Of a DNA stretch of 64,000 bases, positions 33,653 to 48,600 are shown piece after piece. Each line of letters opens with the position of its first letter. Position 1 is the first letter of the stretch. The position numbers and the translations under genes were made by a program. The stretch is taken from contig CM046001.1 of NCBI GenBank assembly GCA_025175895.1, positions 23,756,314 to 23,820,313 of the forward strand, in the 5' to 3' direction. The notes below the pieces were generated by a model, which was not told the origin of the DNA, searched no databases, and worked only from the letters and a program-made list of their open reading frames with translations. Source of the stretch: Wurfbainia villosa (lineage: Eukaryota > Streptophyta > Magnoliopsida > Zingiberales > Zingiberaceae).

Positions 33653-36600
33653 ATGGTGTGCCGATCATCTCTTGCTTTTCTGAAGCGAGGCGTTCCACCG
33701 CCCTCATCCCCTCACCGATGCTTTCGTTCTCAAGCCGCGTTGGATGCCCTCCGTCCACCTTCTATAACCGCCGGTGACTCTTCATCACCCTCGGCCGCCG
33801 CCATCCGATCCCACCTCGTCCTCTACAACTATCCATCTTTTTCCGGTGCTTTCGCCGCCCTATTTGCACACTTATTTCACTCGCGCCTTCGCCTACCGTT
33901 CCTCGTCCTGCCTTTCTCCTCCGTCGAGCCTTTTAGGTAGGCAACCCTTGGACTTTGTCAGTGCAGCCAAGCTTGGTCTTGCCCTTAGTTCCTCCTTTTC
34001 ATCTAGTAGTTTTTTTTTTTGGGTAGAGTGGAAGACTTCGAGGCCGGTGCTTTTGAGACGTGTTACCTCCTCGATTTCGTCGGGCCCAAACGCTTTGCGA
34101 TAGAGCTGTCGCATATCGTTCCTAGGTACAGGGGCTTCACAAAAAGATTGTTTCTTCACCCTGTCCCTAGTAATCACTCCCTTTTTGTTAATGGAAATTG
34201 AATCTACAATGGGAAAATGTTCGATCATTTCAGAGTTATAGCTTTCGATCACCGGGAGATTTCTGTGGGAAAGGCTTTACATGAAAGAGAGCGTACAGAT
34301 AATCTGGAACTTCACATCGACACTGAGAAATGCAGCGCTCGTGCCGTCTACGATTACTTCTCCAAAAAGTTCTCTGTGAGGGACTCTTCGCAGGTTGGCG
34401 CATGTTTTCTCTTCTGCATGTTATATTTTTCAGCGAGCTTTATCAAAACTTGTTCATTTTTCTCCGCAAGCAATTGGTTTCATTAGTTATTTGTTCCATT
34501 TATCTGCTCGACCCTTTAAGTATAGAATGTCGAACTGATTGTAACATCAGTACTTCTGAGTGAGATTCGCTGGTTTAATACAATACAACAGGATGATGCT
34601 GAAAACTTATTGAATCAAGAACAGGAAGAACGTGTTGCATCTGTCTTAAGTTATATAGAAGATGCTGCTCTTTGCCAGTGGAGGATGCCTGATACCAAAG
34701 CATTCGACATTGGACTTAGAGATGAGCGTGCAAAGCTGAATTGTATCACCAATCCGTATGTCTTTCAGCAGGTTAAGATAATTTTTATTCGCTTATTTGT
34801 ATATTTTATCTTTTAATGTCTTTATAATTTATTTATTTTTCTCAGCTCCTGCAATGTAATTCTGCTGATTTGATTGCCAAGGGAAATTTGTATACTCGGT
34901 CACGTGAAGATGCAGCCTGTAAGTTGCTGGAAAAGGCTTTTAAGATTCAGTTGGGAAGAGGATTATATGGAGAGTGCCTGGTAACATCTTCTTCCTGTTG
35001 GTCTACTGAAAAAAGTTTCTCATTTATAAGTTTCTTTTTCCATCACATGCATCAGTTTATTTTTGATAGCTAGATCATATGGTTTATACAATAGAGAGAT
35101 GCATCTCTGATACTTTGTAAATCTTTTAATCCCTTTCCTTAGTTGCTAATAAACACACACGGAGTGAGAAGCAAAAAAGAACTGTCTAATGCATACATTT
35201 GAACAAGGATTTTCCGTTTCCTCTTTCAAATATTGGAAGCACAAGCTACCTCAATAGATCTTTGTTATTATTACACTGGGAACCCTTATATATTACACCA
35301 AAAAACTGTGTTTATAAGAATTTTGCATGAAATTCCTGCCAACATATTCATTCCTATCTGCATTTCAGCTACCAGCAAATGAATCTTGTCTATGTGCTAA
35401 CCTTACAATTGTCAATTTTGGTCAAGCTTCCTGATAGAGACAATTTATTTTAAGGAGCACAAGAAAGAGTTCTTACAATGTATTTGTCCTTATGGAGTGG
35501 ACAACCCTCCTAATATTGAGATAAACAACAATTTTCCAAAGACCTGTCCTTATTAGTCCTAAGTTCTATATATAAATGATAAATAGATGGTAGTTATCAA
35601 TGGAAGTTATAACCATCTTCCTTATTTTATGTAAATAGGTGGTAGTTATTAATGGAAGTTATAACCATCTTCTGCCTTCTTGTTTCTTCTAGAATATGTA
35701 TAAAGGATGTTCTTCTCATGTGGCATGGAGATCATAACAATACCCCCTCCCTCGAAAGAAGCCTTTTCCTCAAGGCGGAATGACGAAAATTGTGCAGCGA
35801 ATAAATCATAATTCTCCTAACTAGCTTCTTCAAGAGGTCTATCTTGCCTTTGGATTAAGAGTTCCAAATATGGAAGCCCCTCTTCATTTATCCATCAGTG
35901 ATTTAGGACAGTGGTTGGTGTCAATAACAACTCCCAGTTATAATTGATAGGAAGCGATAGTGGTTGCAAAACTATGTGTTGGCCATAAGTGTGGTGTAGT
36001 AGAGAAACATGGAAAATGGGATGAATTTTGGAGGAATGTGGGAGAGCAAGCTCATATTCAACTGGTCCAATTTTCTTAGTGATAGTATATGACCCAAAGA
36101 AACATGGTGATAGATTTTCATACCAACAGTTGGCTAAGGACCATTGTCTATAAGGTTGGAGACGTAAGAAAATCGAATCTCCAACTTGAAATTGGATATC
36201 ACGTCGTTTGACATTGGCATGTGACCGCATATGAGAATGAGCCTTGAGAGGATTTTCCTTCAATGTGCACCACATAGCATCTCATGTTAATAACTGGTCT
36301 TCAAGATCAGCAATATTGGTTTCACCAGGGATGTAAGGTTGTAAGTGCATAGGGTCTCTTCCATAGACAATGCGGAAAGGAGAAGTGCCAGTTGAACCAT
36401 GGAACCCAGTATTATATGAATATTCCGCCCAAGATAAAAACTTAGACCAAGAATGAGGTTGTTCACTTGCAAAACACCATAGGTAAGTTTCAAGGCAACT
36501 ATGGATAACTTCAATATGTCCGTCAATTTGCAGATGGTAGGTAGAGCTTATGCGGAGTTGAGTTTGGCTGAGTTTGAGCAGATCTTGTTAAAAAGCACTG

Positions 36601-39600
36601 AGGAAGATCACATCTCAATCAGACACAATGGACTTAGGAATCCCATGGAGTCGAACAATTTCCTTGCTGAACAAATGAACCACATATTTGGCAATGAAGG
36701 GATGAGATAATGAAATAAAGTGAGCATATTTGCTTAGTCGATCAACAACCAGAATGGTATCACAACCACCTGACTTCGGCATATTAGTAATGAAGTCTAA
36801 GGAAATATCCTCCCAAACTTGATCAGGTATGGGTAATGGTTGTAGCAAACCTGCTGGAGATAAAGCTTGATATTTAGATCGCTGGCAAACTAAACAATTT
36901 TGAATCCAGGTTTTAACATCATGTTTCATACGTGGCAAAAAAAAACTCATAGATAAGCAATAAACGTCTTGAGATAGCTGCCATTACTAGCAGAGGGTGT
37001 GTCATGAGATTGGACCAATAACTTTTGACATAAGGAAGATTGCTCTTGGATGATGAGGGACAAGTATGGGATGACGAGCTTGTTTTTGTAATAGAGCAAG
37101 TGATCAATAACAAAAAAATCTAGATGGGCCATTGGATTAATTGAAATATCCTTTATTATGGTGTGTGTATAGGGATCCTATTGTAATGCATGCTGCAATT
37201 CCAAGAAATCCAAAGGGAAAGGGATGACGAATGACACAAATTCAACATGTTGGGGATGGTGAGATAAGGCATCAGCTCCGGTATTGCCTGCACTTTTTTT
37301 AGTAAATGATAGAGAAATCAAACGATAATAATTTCAAGAGAAATATTTATCAGGGATATTAATTTAGTTGAGGCGCCTATAATCAATACACATGAGCCAA
37401 GAATGATCTTTATTTTGCACTAAAAGGATGAGACTTGCAAATGGACTAGTACTTGGCTGTATAAATCCTAATTTCAATAAGTTAACCACCTATGTTTCAA
37501 TTTCTATTTTTTGAGAATGAGGATAGCGGTATGGTATGAGGTTTGGTATTGTAGCCAAGGGTATTAACAGGATGGAATGTGAGTGATGTCTAAAGGGTGG
37601 AAGCCCCTCAGGTTCAAGAAACACAACTTCAAATTGGCCTAACAAGTAGTCGACTAGAGATGCGGTCACCAGTTGCTTGGCAAGTGAGTATGTAGGATGC
37701 GCCTTGACTAGATATTGGAATGTTGCAGCGGAGGAAGATGGTACAAATACCCCTTGAAGTTTGTATTGTTTGCCATTTACATGGAAAATCAAAAACATCT
37801 CATTCCAATTTTCTGGCACCATATTTAAAGATGCTAACCATTTTCTTCCCAATATGAGATCGACGCCTCCAACCGAAAAAGGATAATAATCTCGGATAAT
37901 ACTCAATCCCGTTAAATGTACTTCAACATCTTGATAGATTTGGCTGCAACGTATGATTTCACCATTACCTATTTACACACCAAATGTAAGCGTTGATTGT
38001 TGTAGGGATCGTGACGTGCGCTAGAGGGGGGGGGTGAATAATGTCTTTGCGATTCATTCGATTGCGTTCGTGATTGTCTCTACAAAACGTTAGCAGCGGA
38101 ATACGAAGCAATAGAAATACAAATACAAAACAAGACAACACATGCAATACACAAGATTTTACGTGGTTCGCAACCTGCAGTTCTTACTCCACGACTAGGC
38201 TTTAGTGTTTACACCACTAAACCTCTTCTCTTTCTCGGAAACACTCCGGAGGTGGAGAAACCTTTTATAATGATCTTACAAGAATAAGAATACAACCAAG
38301 TACAAATATACAAAACCAAATACAAGAAACAAGTGAAAACACTCTACAAATGAGAGCTCTTGAATGCTTGATCTTTTGGTTGCATAGAGCGTCTTTGAAG
38401 GTCTGGAAAGCAACGATATTTCCCCTCCAAAAGCTTCAAGAATCGATTAGTTTCAACCCTCCATCCCAACCTCCTTTATATTCTGCATCGAGCTGATTTT
38501 TGCTTGGCAATCGACTACTAAAAGTCCTCAGTTGACTGCCCACAGTATCGTTGTCTCATAATGGGCTAATCCATGTTGGATTCTGTCCAACGTATACCTG
38601 AGCAGTCGACTGCGAAAGGCTCAGTCAACTGCCCAGTCGACTACTAAAACTTCTGTGCTCGTGTCCATTACCACCAGTCGATTGCCCATCATTGGCATCA
38701 CTAAATGACTAAGTTATTTGTCGATCGCAGAGCACTTAGCCTGATCAAGCATTAGTCGACTACACGACCAATCCACTAGTCGTAATCGCCGATCGCCGAG
38801 TTGACTAAGCTCTTGAGTCCGAACACTCGATCTCGATCGGATACCACCAATACCGATCAATACCACCGATCATTGGCAAACTTCAAAAGTGAGGTTTAAT
38901 CCAAGTATGACCCTCTCGTACTTGATCAACCACCCTTAGTCTAGACTTAAGCCTTCTAACCACTTCCATTAACCTCACACCCTCAGGATCCATTCGAGTC
39001 CTCCACGATTCGTTCATCCTTCGCGCTAACCTTCAAGTGTTTCCATCGGCTATGTCATGCTCTTGGGCCTTATGCCGTCAAGACTATACACTTGGACTTA
39101 TACATACGCCGTCAAGATCACACACTTGGATTTACATAGCCAAGATTACACCCTTAGTTTTTTCCTTTGCCAAATATCTATATTTGAACTTTCACTGTCA
39201 AGACTACACCCTTGGATTTACGTGACCAAGACTACACTCTTGGACTTTTCATCTACCAAGACAATTCTTGGACTTTCCCTTGCCAAGTCTCCAAACTTGG
39301 ACTTCTCCATTGCCAAGACCATTTTTGAACATTCCCTTGCTAAGTATCTATACTTGGACTTCCACTCGAGTCTCACTCGGGCTAGGTTAATCTTGACCTG
39401 AGGTTTGATTGCTCCAACAATCTTCCCCAAATATTCGTCCCCATATGACTTTGGATATTCCAATCATCCACTAGTCTTATGGTCAAACCATATCCAATCG
39501 TATTAACAAATATCAAAACACTACTCGAGTCCCACTCGAGTTTGGTCAACATTGACCCGAGACCTATTGCACCAACAATCTCCTCCTTTTCGATGTTTGA

Positions 39601-42600
39601 CAATATGTTTAAATTAGGCTAACCAATAAGCTCAACTTGCCTCTTCCTATGCCAAAGCATAATGAAGGTTTTCTAACTTAAACTTTTACTTCTCCCTCTT
39701 TGACATACATCAAAAAGTCATCAAGGGTTTCCAATGTCTCATCTCCTAATGAGATCCCTCATTCTTTCCCTTGGTCTAAAAACATCTTGGATGCCTTCAC
39801 TCTTCTTATTGATATAATTCTTATCACTAAATGAGAGATAATCAACAATGAAGGTTTACCTAACCCTCACCTCTCCTCCTTTGTAATCAAAATTTATCCA
39901 TCGTACCAAGATGAATGACCTCCTCCTAAAGGCTTACTCCCCCTTAACCATTACACCAACAATGTCCTTGGAGAGTTTCTAAGCCTATAGGAAATCTAAA
40001 CAATCGAAAATAAAGGTAAAAGTTCTAACTTGAACTTTAACCTCCCTTACAATTCGATACTCCACCCTAACCCTAAACAACTTTCCTAATCATTTTCAAT
40101 GATTATTTCACCCTTCCAATGCTTTCCAAAGCAAATCCTAGGGTTAAGAGATGTTAGAGTACCTAGGGGTATTGATAATTAGTTAAACAACCCTTGTTCA
40201 GCCAATATCAAACACGACAGTCGACTGAAATAAGAAATCAGTCGACTGCACCACCATCAGTTGACTGACATCCCTAACAGTCGACTAATTTCTGTAAAAT
40301 GTAGAAATCAGTGTTCAGATTTGAATTTTAGAAATTCATAAGTAATTATACGTAATTTAAAAAATCATGAAACTTCATACGTACATTACTTATATAAAAT
40401 ACAATGGGTGAAAAATAGTTTTATAATAAAATACCCATTATTTTAAAGAATTGATACAAAGTTCAAAAACATTGAAAACTTTCAATGTTTTGCCTAACTT
40501 TTTGTCAATATGATCAATGGTGATTGCTATCAAAAGATAGACTTCATCAAAGTTTTCTAAAATGATTTTAAAATGTTTTTAAAACCTTAATTTCAATTAT
40601 GGTCTATGGGCTAGATGTACATGACTTGTACATTAGCGTTCCTCATGATTTATACTTATGATTGAAAGAGTTAGAGTTCATATAGATGTACTATATAAGC
40701 ATATGAACTTAATTCATTTTTCTAACATCTCACATGTATTTAGAATGTATGAAAACACACACAAGTCATTCTTATAGTTTTTGTGAGATGTGAGTTTTGG
40801 TTTTTTTCTAATCTAAGGGTCCATGCATTTATTCAGGTTATCCAATTTGATTCCTTTATATAGGACTTCAAATTATGTCATTGTCCTTAAATTCAATTTA
40901 AATGCACGAAAATGATCATTGCATAATGATGTGCATTAATTAAGTATGTGCCAATGATGCATTATGTCATGGCATAAAAATATTCCTAAGCATTATCATG
41001 ACATTTATATGATCAAATGAAGTATGATGTCATGACATAGCAAGACAAACAAAACATAACAAATTTTATATAAGATACAAAGGTAAAAAATACCTAAGTG
41101 TTAAGTCCATTTGCCATTTTGTAAGATTATATTAACTTTGCCATAATGCTTAATTTCTCTCAAGTGTGCTAAAAATCCAAAAATGCCACCCTATGACCTT
41201 CTAATCCTATTTGTGTCAATTTTGATCAAATTTTCAACCTTTATACTTTCTATTGGCACATCCTAAAATTTTTTAGGATTAAATTCTAATCTTATTTCCA
41301 AGGTATCACATAACCTTGAAAACGTCCTAAAGTATCAACTCTATCATGGTTAGATTAACTACCCATCTATTTAGGGTTGACACACCCTAACCTATCTAGC
41401 GTGAGGAAATCACGCTCCTAGGAACCTAATATCTATTGGAGCTCCTTGGGTTTACTAGGTACTTACTAGGGATGACTTCCCTTAGTACCTTCCTAATAAC
41501 CCTCTTAGATTTGGAAATCTTGGTCATTGTGATCTTTTTAAGGTTAATCCTAGGGATAACTTCTCTTGTAACCTTATTAGTGGTTTTCCGAGGTTTTATT
41601 GAAATCTTAGCTACTAGACATTTACCATGGTCAACTCTAGGGAAAACCTTCCTTGTAACCTTGATTTTTCTAGACCTAGTATTTGTTTTATAGTTAAATG
41701 AAACATTATGATAGGTTGACATTACTTCCTTGGACTTAAGTTTGTGACCCAAACCCTTTTTGTCCTTAGGTAGGTCTTGCCTCCTAAAATCTAGACTGAC
41801 TATTTAACCCTTGAATCATATTTTTTATTTTCCTAAAGGTCTTTTCCATTTTCTCAAGCTTTGACCTCAAAGCTTGATTTTCAATTTCTAACTTCTCCAT
41901 TTTTTATTTTTCATTATACTTTTGGGAATTCCTCTTCCTAGGCATGTGTCTAGTCTTCTTAAAATTAATGTCTAGTTTCTTTACCATCCTATCCTTAAGT
42001 GGGATTGATCTAGCATTATCCTTCGGCCTAATTTTATGACTCTTAGCACCTAAACACAAATATTTATTGCTAGCATGTTTTTGATTATGAACAATTGTAA
42101 GTGAATTAAAACATGATATATCACTAGCATACTTCTTAACCTTAAAACTTGAAAGTGCATTATTAACTGTTACCTTAGCTTTAGAAGCTCCCTCACTTTT
42201 AAGCTCTCTCCCTTGTCCTTCCTAGGGTGACTCCCCCTCGGACATTAGCCTCGGTAATACCCTCTTTATTGGCACTTGAAGCATACAATGTGCTCCTCGT
42301 GTTGGGGCTTCGGTTTTCTTCACCTTCTCCTTGGCCTTAGATGACACTTGAGCTTTCTTCTTGATCAATTTAGGACACTTGCTCTTGTAGTGTCCTTGTT
42401 TCTTACACTCAAAACATGTTATATGATCTTTATTTTTAATACATGCACTTAAGTTACCTATAGGGGATCTGTGAACTTGTTCTTCACTTCTCCCGGATAT
42501 GGAAGGTTTCTCTTGCTCTTGCTTGGGCTCCGGTGATGATCTCTCCTCCCTCTCAATTCTTGAAGTAGAGGCTTCCGAGACTTCTATCTCTTTCGACTCA

Positions 42601-45600
42601 GATGTTGAGCACCTCTCAACTTCCGAATCTTCACATTCTTGAGCCGATAAGCAACTTGATTCTTCTTCGGCTTTCTCCTCTACGCTTGGGTCGGTGAGGG
42701 ATTTTCATGGAACTTGACCAAGTTGTTCCATAAATCCCTTGCGTCCTTATAACCACATATTTTGGGCAAAATATCGTTAGGTATTAATTTAACCAATATT
42801 TTGCCTACCTTATCTTTGATATCAGATTTTCGAAGTTGCTCCTCGGTCCATCTCTTCTTCTTGAGAAATCCACCCTTCGGTCCCCTTGGCCATTCGAATA
42901 CGTCTACAATAATAAACTAATCTTCTATATTACACATAAGAAAATATTTCATCCTACCTTTTCAATACACGAAATCCTCACGGTCGAAGATGGGTGGAAT
43001 GGTGATGTCATAGCCTAATCCATCTTTTGGCAACTCCATCTTCTCTTCTCCTCTAGCGCTTGCTCTCTCTTGGCGGTTAGTCCTTGAAGAGCGACCCACT
43101 CTGATACTAATTATAGGGACCGTGACGTACGCTAGAGGGGGGGGGGTGAATAACGTCTTTGCGATTCGTTCGATTGCGTTCGTGATTGTCTATACAAAAC
43201 ATTAGCAGCGGAATACGAAACAATAGAAATACAAATACGAAACTAGACAACACACGCAATATACAAGATTTTACGTGGTTCGGAACTTATGGTTCATACT
43301 CTACGGTCGAGCTTTAGTGTCTAGACCAGTAAACCTCTTCTCCTTCTCGGAAACACTCTGAAGGTGGAGAAATCTCTTACAATGATCTTACAACAATAAG
43401 AATACAACCAAGTACAAATATACAAAAACAAATACAAGAAACAAGTGAAAACACTTTACAAATGAGAGCTTTTGAATGCTTGATCTTTTGGTTGCTTAGA
43501 GCGTCTTTGAAAGTCTGGATAGCAACAATATTTCCCCTTTTAAAGCTTCAAGAACCGGCTAGCTTCAACCCTCTATCGCAACCTCATTTATATCCTCGTG
43601 ATCGGCCGATGATCGCGCTCACAAAGTCCTCATCGACCTACGATCTTGTTTCACAATAAATTAATCCACATTGGATTCGCGCTAATGTATACTGAGCTGA
43701 TCGCTTACTACCACCGATCGTCGATCCGACTACTGAGAGCTTTTGTGCTCGTGTCACTACCACCGGTCATTGTCCATCATCGATCGGCCGTGCATCATAG
43801 ACGGGATCGAGCCTTAGTCGACTACACGACCAGTTGACTGATCATAATCCCAGTCGATTGCTCCGAGTTGACTAGACTCCTGAGTGTTGAACACTCAACC
43901 AGTCGACTGACCAATACCATTAGTCGACTGGAAAACCTCAAAAGCGAGGTTTAATTCAAGTATAATCCCCTCATACTTGATCGACCACCCTTAGCCTAGA
44001 CCTAAGTCTTCTAGCTACCTCCATCAGTCTCACGCCCTCAGAATTCATCCGAGTCCACACCTCGTTCATTCTTCACGCTAGCCTTCAGGTGCTTCCATCG
44101 GCTATGTCATGCTTTTGGGTCTTACGCCGCCAAGACTATACACTTGGACTTACACGACCAAGACTACACCCTTGGTCTTTTCCTTTGCCAAATATCCATA
44201 TTTGGACTTTCACTGTCAAGACTACACCCTGGATTTACGTGGCCAAGACTACACCCTTAGACTTTCTATTTGTCAAATATCCATACTTGGACTTCTCCAT
44301 GCCAAGACCATTCTTGGACTTTTCCTTGCCAAGTCTCTAAACTTGGACTTCTCCATTGCCAAGACCATTCTTGGACTTTCCCTTGCCAAGTATCTATACT
44401 TGGACTTCCACTCGAGTCTCCCTCGAGCTATGTCAATCTTGACCTGAGGTTTGATTGCTCCAACAATTCCCCTCAAATATTCTCTTCCATATGACTTTGG
44501 ATATTCAAATTATCTACTAGTCATATGGTTAACATATGGTCAAACCATATCCAACCGTATTGACAAACATCAAAATACTACTTGAGTCCCCAATCGAGTC
44601 TGGTCAATATTGATCCAGGACCTATTGCACCAACACTTGTATCAACAACTGAAGTTCGTTGACTAACTTGTCAGATATGGAATTGTGTGTGGAACTGCTA
44701 TCAATGAGGATCAACATTTGACGACCATGAATAGTTCCTTGTACTTTCATTGTAGTGCCCAAGAACTCCCAAGAATAGCATGAAAAGAGATTTTTGCCAC
44801 GTCTTCCTATTATTGTTGCATCATCTATTTCCTTTAACTGGACAACCCCATCTTCATCATTAGTAATTTCTAATAATGAGAATGCTGATGGTTTGCAACG
44901 GTGCCCTGGATTGAATTTTTCATTGTAATGAAAGCTAAGGCCCTTGTTACATCGTGCTTATTTTTTTACATCCCAGAATTTCATTGGTGCAGTAGGGTTG
45001 GAAGAAATAACGACTAAAATTGAAGTTTGAATTCTAGCAATTGTCACGAGAGATGTAATTAGCATTGTTTCGACCTTGCACAACCACTAAAACACCATTG
45101 AAACTTTTATTCAATTTTGACTTTGTTTCATATTCCAAGGCTAAACTCATGGCTTTATAAACGCTCCATGGTTTGTGGATTCGAACATCAGTTTTTATTT
45201 CTTCCTTTAATCAATTCAAGAAAATCCCTGGGAGCCAATGTTCTAGCCATTGTTTTACACGAGCAACCCTTTTGGCAAATTCCTGGCGATATTCCTGGAC
45301 ACTGTGAGTTTGCAAAATACTGCAAATATGTTTGTCAGGATTCTAAAATTCAATCGGACCATAATTCTCTTGTAAGGCTTTGACTAATTCGTCCCTATAT
45401 AATAATGTCCGTTCACTATTGATCCAGGCGAATAGATCTAATGCATCTCCCTCCAAATACATGGTAGCCACATCTACTTTCAATTCCTCAGGTGTTTGGT
45501 AATAATAAAAATATTTTTTTGCTTTGAGAATCCATCCTCTAGGATCACCTCACTCAAACATTGGAAAATTACACTCCAAAGACAGTAATTCAGCTTTAAA

Positions 45601-48600
45601 CTTGTCAACCCAAAATGAATGTTGTTGCTCGTCATTCTTTTGGCTGGTATCTCCCATCATGGGAATGTGGGATTGTGATTTGAGAATAGCCACATCAGCA
45701 GCTAAGGCATCCAAACTATTAAGTTTAGGATTGATAGCCGAAAGTTGTTGTATGATGACTTCCGATATGGGTGGAGGAGAAGAGTGTATAGGTTCGTTGG
45801 GAGTCAGAGTTGCTCGAGTGTTCACCATTTTGGCAATATGCAGATGTGGAGAAGGAGAACTTGGCTTTGATACCAAAATGATAGAGACAATTTATTTTAA
45901 GGAGCACAAAAAAGTTCTTACAATATATCTGTCCTTATGGAGTGGACAACCCTCTTAATATTGAAATAAATAACAATTTTCCAAAGACTCCTCCTTATTA
46001 GACCTAAGTTCTATATATAGATGATAAATAGATGGTAGTTATCAATGAAAGTTATAACCATCTTCCTTATTTTATGTAAATATGTGGTAGTTATTAATGG
46101 AAGTTATAACCATCTTCTGCCTTCTTGTTTCTTCTACAATATGTATAAAAGATGTTCTTCTTATGTGGCATAGGCTGATGATGTGGCATGGAGATCGTAT
46201 CACCTCCTTGTTTTGAAGAATTGAAGTTTGGAGTTTTATGCATACCTCAGTAGTTGTTTTTGGTTGTTCCTTTCATACCCACACAAATATGAGGAAGGTG
46301 GTTATAGCTACATTTGCCTCAGTTGATTTCTCAATAGCAACTTGATTGAAGAAGCTTCTAAGGAAATATCTCCAAACTTACAGATGATGCTGAACAGGAA
46401 GCTCTAAAATGAAACTTAAAAAGTAAAGAAGCAAGCAGAATAAACTTTGAAAACTTTATACCAAATTGTTTTGTTTGATACATCCTTTTGCAAATCACTC
46501 TTGTTTCAAGTAAAGGGGAATTACTTTTCATTAAATTTCGAGGCAGCGTGCCCACCCCACCTTCTTTCTCTCTCTCTCCCTCTCTCCCTCTCTATACATA
46601 TAATTGAGAATATGAATCTTTACATTTACTTCCCTACATCTTACATATTTACAGGTGAGTCTATAACACCCCTTAAGCAAATCCACATATGTTGTAGAAA
46701 TCCAATTTGATACAAATATATTCAACTTTAGACCCTCTTAACAATTCGGTCAAGCTGAATATTAGAACTAAAAAAAAATGTTCACCTCATTAGATTGTAC
46801 TTTCTTTCTAGTGTAGTGACAATCAATGATTATATGTTTGTTCTCTCATGAAATACGAGACTCAAAGGCGATGTATCCTAACTCTGTCATCATATGTTTA
46901 CCCAGATGAACTTGTATATTGCAACGCTAATGATCCTATATTCTGCATTCCACACTTCAACTTGCAACCATTATTTGCTTTTCCAAGAAATATAATTACC
47001 TCCTTAAAGAACACAATAGCCAGATGTAGATCACCCATTATAGGAGAGTCTGTCTCTTCTGCATTAGAGCACTCCAAAATTTAAAGATGACCTTGATTTT
47101 GAAATAAAATACATTTTAATAGAGCACTCTTCATGTAATCTGGGGTTGCAAGTGATGACAATGGCCAAGTTGATCAGGGAGGAATAGAGGAATGTTTCTG
47201 GTTGCTGATACAGGTAGGATGGAGCAATGATGGATGCAATTGGTGTTGCTGGCAATCAAGGAACAATGATCTACAGAAGCATGGACTGATGAACTTCAGA
47301 CCTTCGAATGGTATCCTTTTTGTTGGAGACAACAAGAGCTACCTCCGGAAAAGGGTTTTAACAAAAGGAAAGGGGTTAGGTCAATGAAATCTAGTGCCAG
47401 TCAGCTCCTTTAGGAGGTGGGAGGTGGTACTGTTGGTGAAGAAAACTTCTTCCTTGGCTGCAGAAGTAGGTGATGCTGGTTGTCTCTTTTGGAAAAAGGG
47501 AGGAAGAATGATGTGACTAAAGAAATTAAAATTTGAGGGTTTTTAATCAAGATATTTTAATTTGTATAGACTATAAGATTTATTTTGATTGAGTCTTATC
47601 TAGTTAGGTGATTTTAATATTTTTGAAGAATAAGTTCTTTAGAGAATTTGTACAAGTTTGATAAAGTTATTAGAAATTAGGTATTTGTTTACCATAATAT
47701 GTACCGTAGTTGACTTTTTAATAGGGTCTCAACCTCTCTTTTTACATTATTTTCTAATTAATGGCATCCTGAGATATGGATTATGAGATTTTTTTTTCTC
47801 TGTGAAATTGGTTTTTGACGTTACATCACAACAAAAAAAACTGATGTTAATTCTATTAACTGTTTAAATGGAACGTAATCTGCAATTAAATTGCTGCATG
47901 TTGATTATTATCAGAGGGCTTTTGAGCTTGTTCATTTTGATAAACTATTCCTCTTTTTAGAGCACTTCAATGAATAACCTCTACTATTGGTCTCTTGTGC
48001 AGGATATTTACTGAAGTGGCATGTTATTTGTTAGTAGTGCATTCTTGTTATAGCCTAGATGTTTACTACCTTAGAATTTATGATCTTTATTTTTTTTACA
48101 GCATTTCTCAAGTATTCTCAATTAACAGAAAGCTACTACTGCCATGTGCACTTCAACCTAAACTTCAAAATGTCTCTCCTTGTTTAAAGTTTTAAAAGTT
48201 TCTTCCTGTGAATGTTAGGCTGTTCGGGCTGATGGAAATGCAGATCTAAGCCATGAAATCTGTATTGAGCTTAGTAGAAGAAGTGCAGAAGTTGGTTTAA
48301 GGTAAAAATATTGTATTTATCCCTGCATTTTAATAAACATCATACCTAGTTTCTGACAACAGGTATTTAATTTGAATACAAAGTAGAAACAGAATGAATA
48401 TAATGTAGAAACAATTTTTATGATACAGTGTAACTTCCTTTGTCTCCATGTGGTTGATTTGTTTTATCTTTTTGTGATACAATGCAATTTAATTTAACCC
48501 TAATAAATCAAATTCAAATAAACCTGAGCTTTCACTAAAAAATAATTTCTCCTAGCTACATGCAAAAAAGTTCTGGCTTATTCTGATAACAAATTGGGTA

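Larger units (their letters stand above)
38001..44635 (-). mobile_element. gag-only Sirevirus-like element B3, nested in gypsy R
   Basis: A 6635-bp minus-strand element with LTRs 38001-39577 and 43112-44635, and a primer site on the minus strand just inside 43111 (ttagtatcagag, close to the initiator-Met site). It has gag remnants (43039-42000 and 41752-41426), about 1.8 kb of noncoding DNA and a purine tract (aaaaggaggagat) next to the 3' LTR. No protease, integrase or RT can be found, so it is a TR-GAG type element. It is inserted in the protease domain of gypsy R. The flanks attgt/cttgt agree in 4 of 5 bases. Confidence 0.88.
35432..46202 (-). mobile_element. Ty3/gypsy chromovirus-like element R in intron 5
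   Basis: A minus-strand element with short LTRs (35432-35739 and 45879-46202), a primer site at 45864-45875, and a polypurine tract next to the 3' LTR (minus-strand gggagggggtat, plus 35740-35751). Domain order is gag, protease, RT, integrase, which is that of gypsy. The candidate duplication is cttcc/cctcc (4 of 5). Without the nested element B3 it is about 4.1 kb. Short LTRs and a chromodomain-like end suggest a Reina-type chromovirus. Most of RT and RNase H is deleted. Confidence 0.88.
34981..48218 (+). other. 13.2-kb intron 5 of the DHHA1 gene
   Basis: The donor is ctg|gtaaca at 34980/34981 and the acceptor aatgttag|gct at 48218/48219. Codons on either side (GECL, AVRADG) join in frame and fit the DHHA1 domain. 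About 10.8 kb is a nested pair of antisense retroelements and about 0.5 kb is a copia relic. The remaining 34981-35431 and 46203-48218 hold no gene that I recognise. Confidence 0.85.

Noticed and set aside
33893..34252. Minus-strand 119-residue open frame
   Set aside because: Antisense shadow of exons 1-3 of the DHHA1 gene, crossing its introns.
45524..45958. Plus-strand 144-residue open frame
   Set aside because: Antisense of the gypsy R gag start and LTR, where gag has clear domain matches.
47140..47500. Possible extra exon of the DHHA1 gene in intron 5
   Set aside because: The protein is continuous from exon 5 to exon 6 without it, and no flanking splice sites give a conserved frame.
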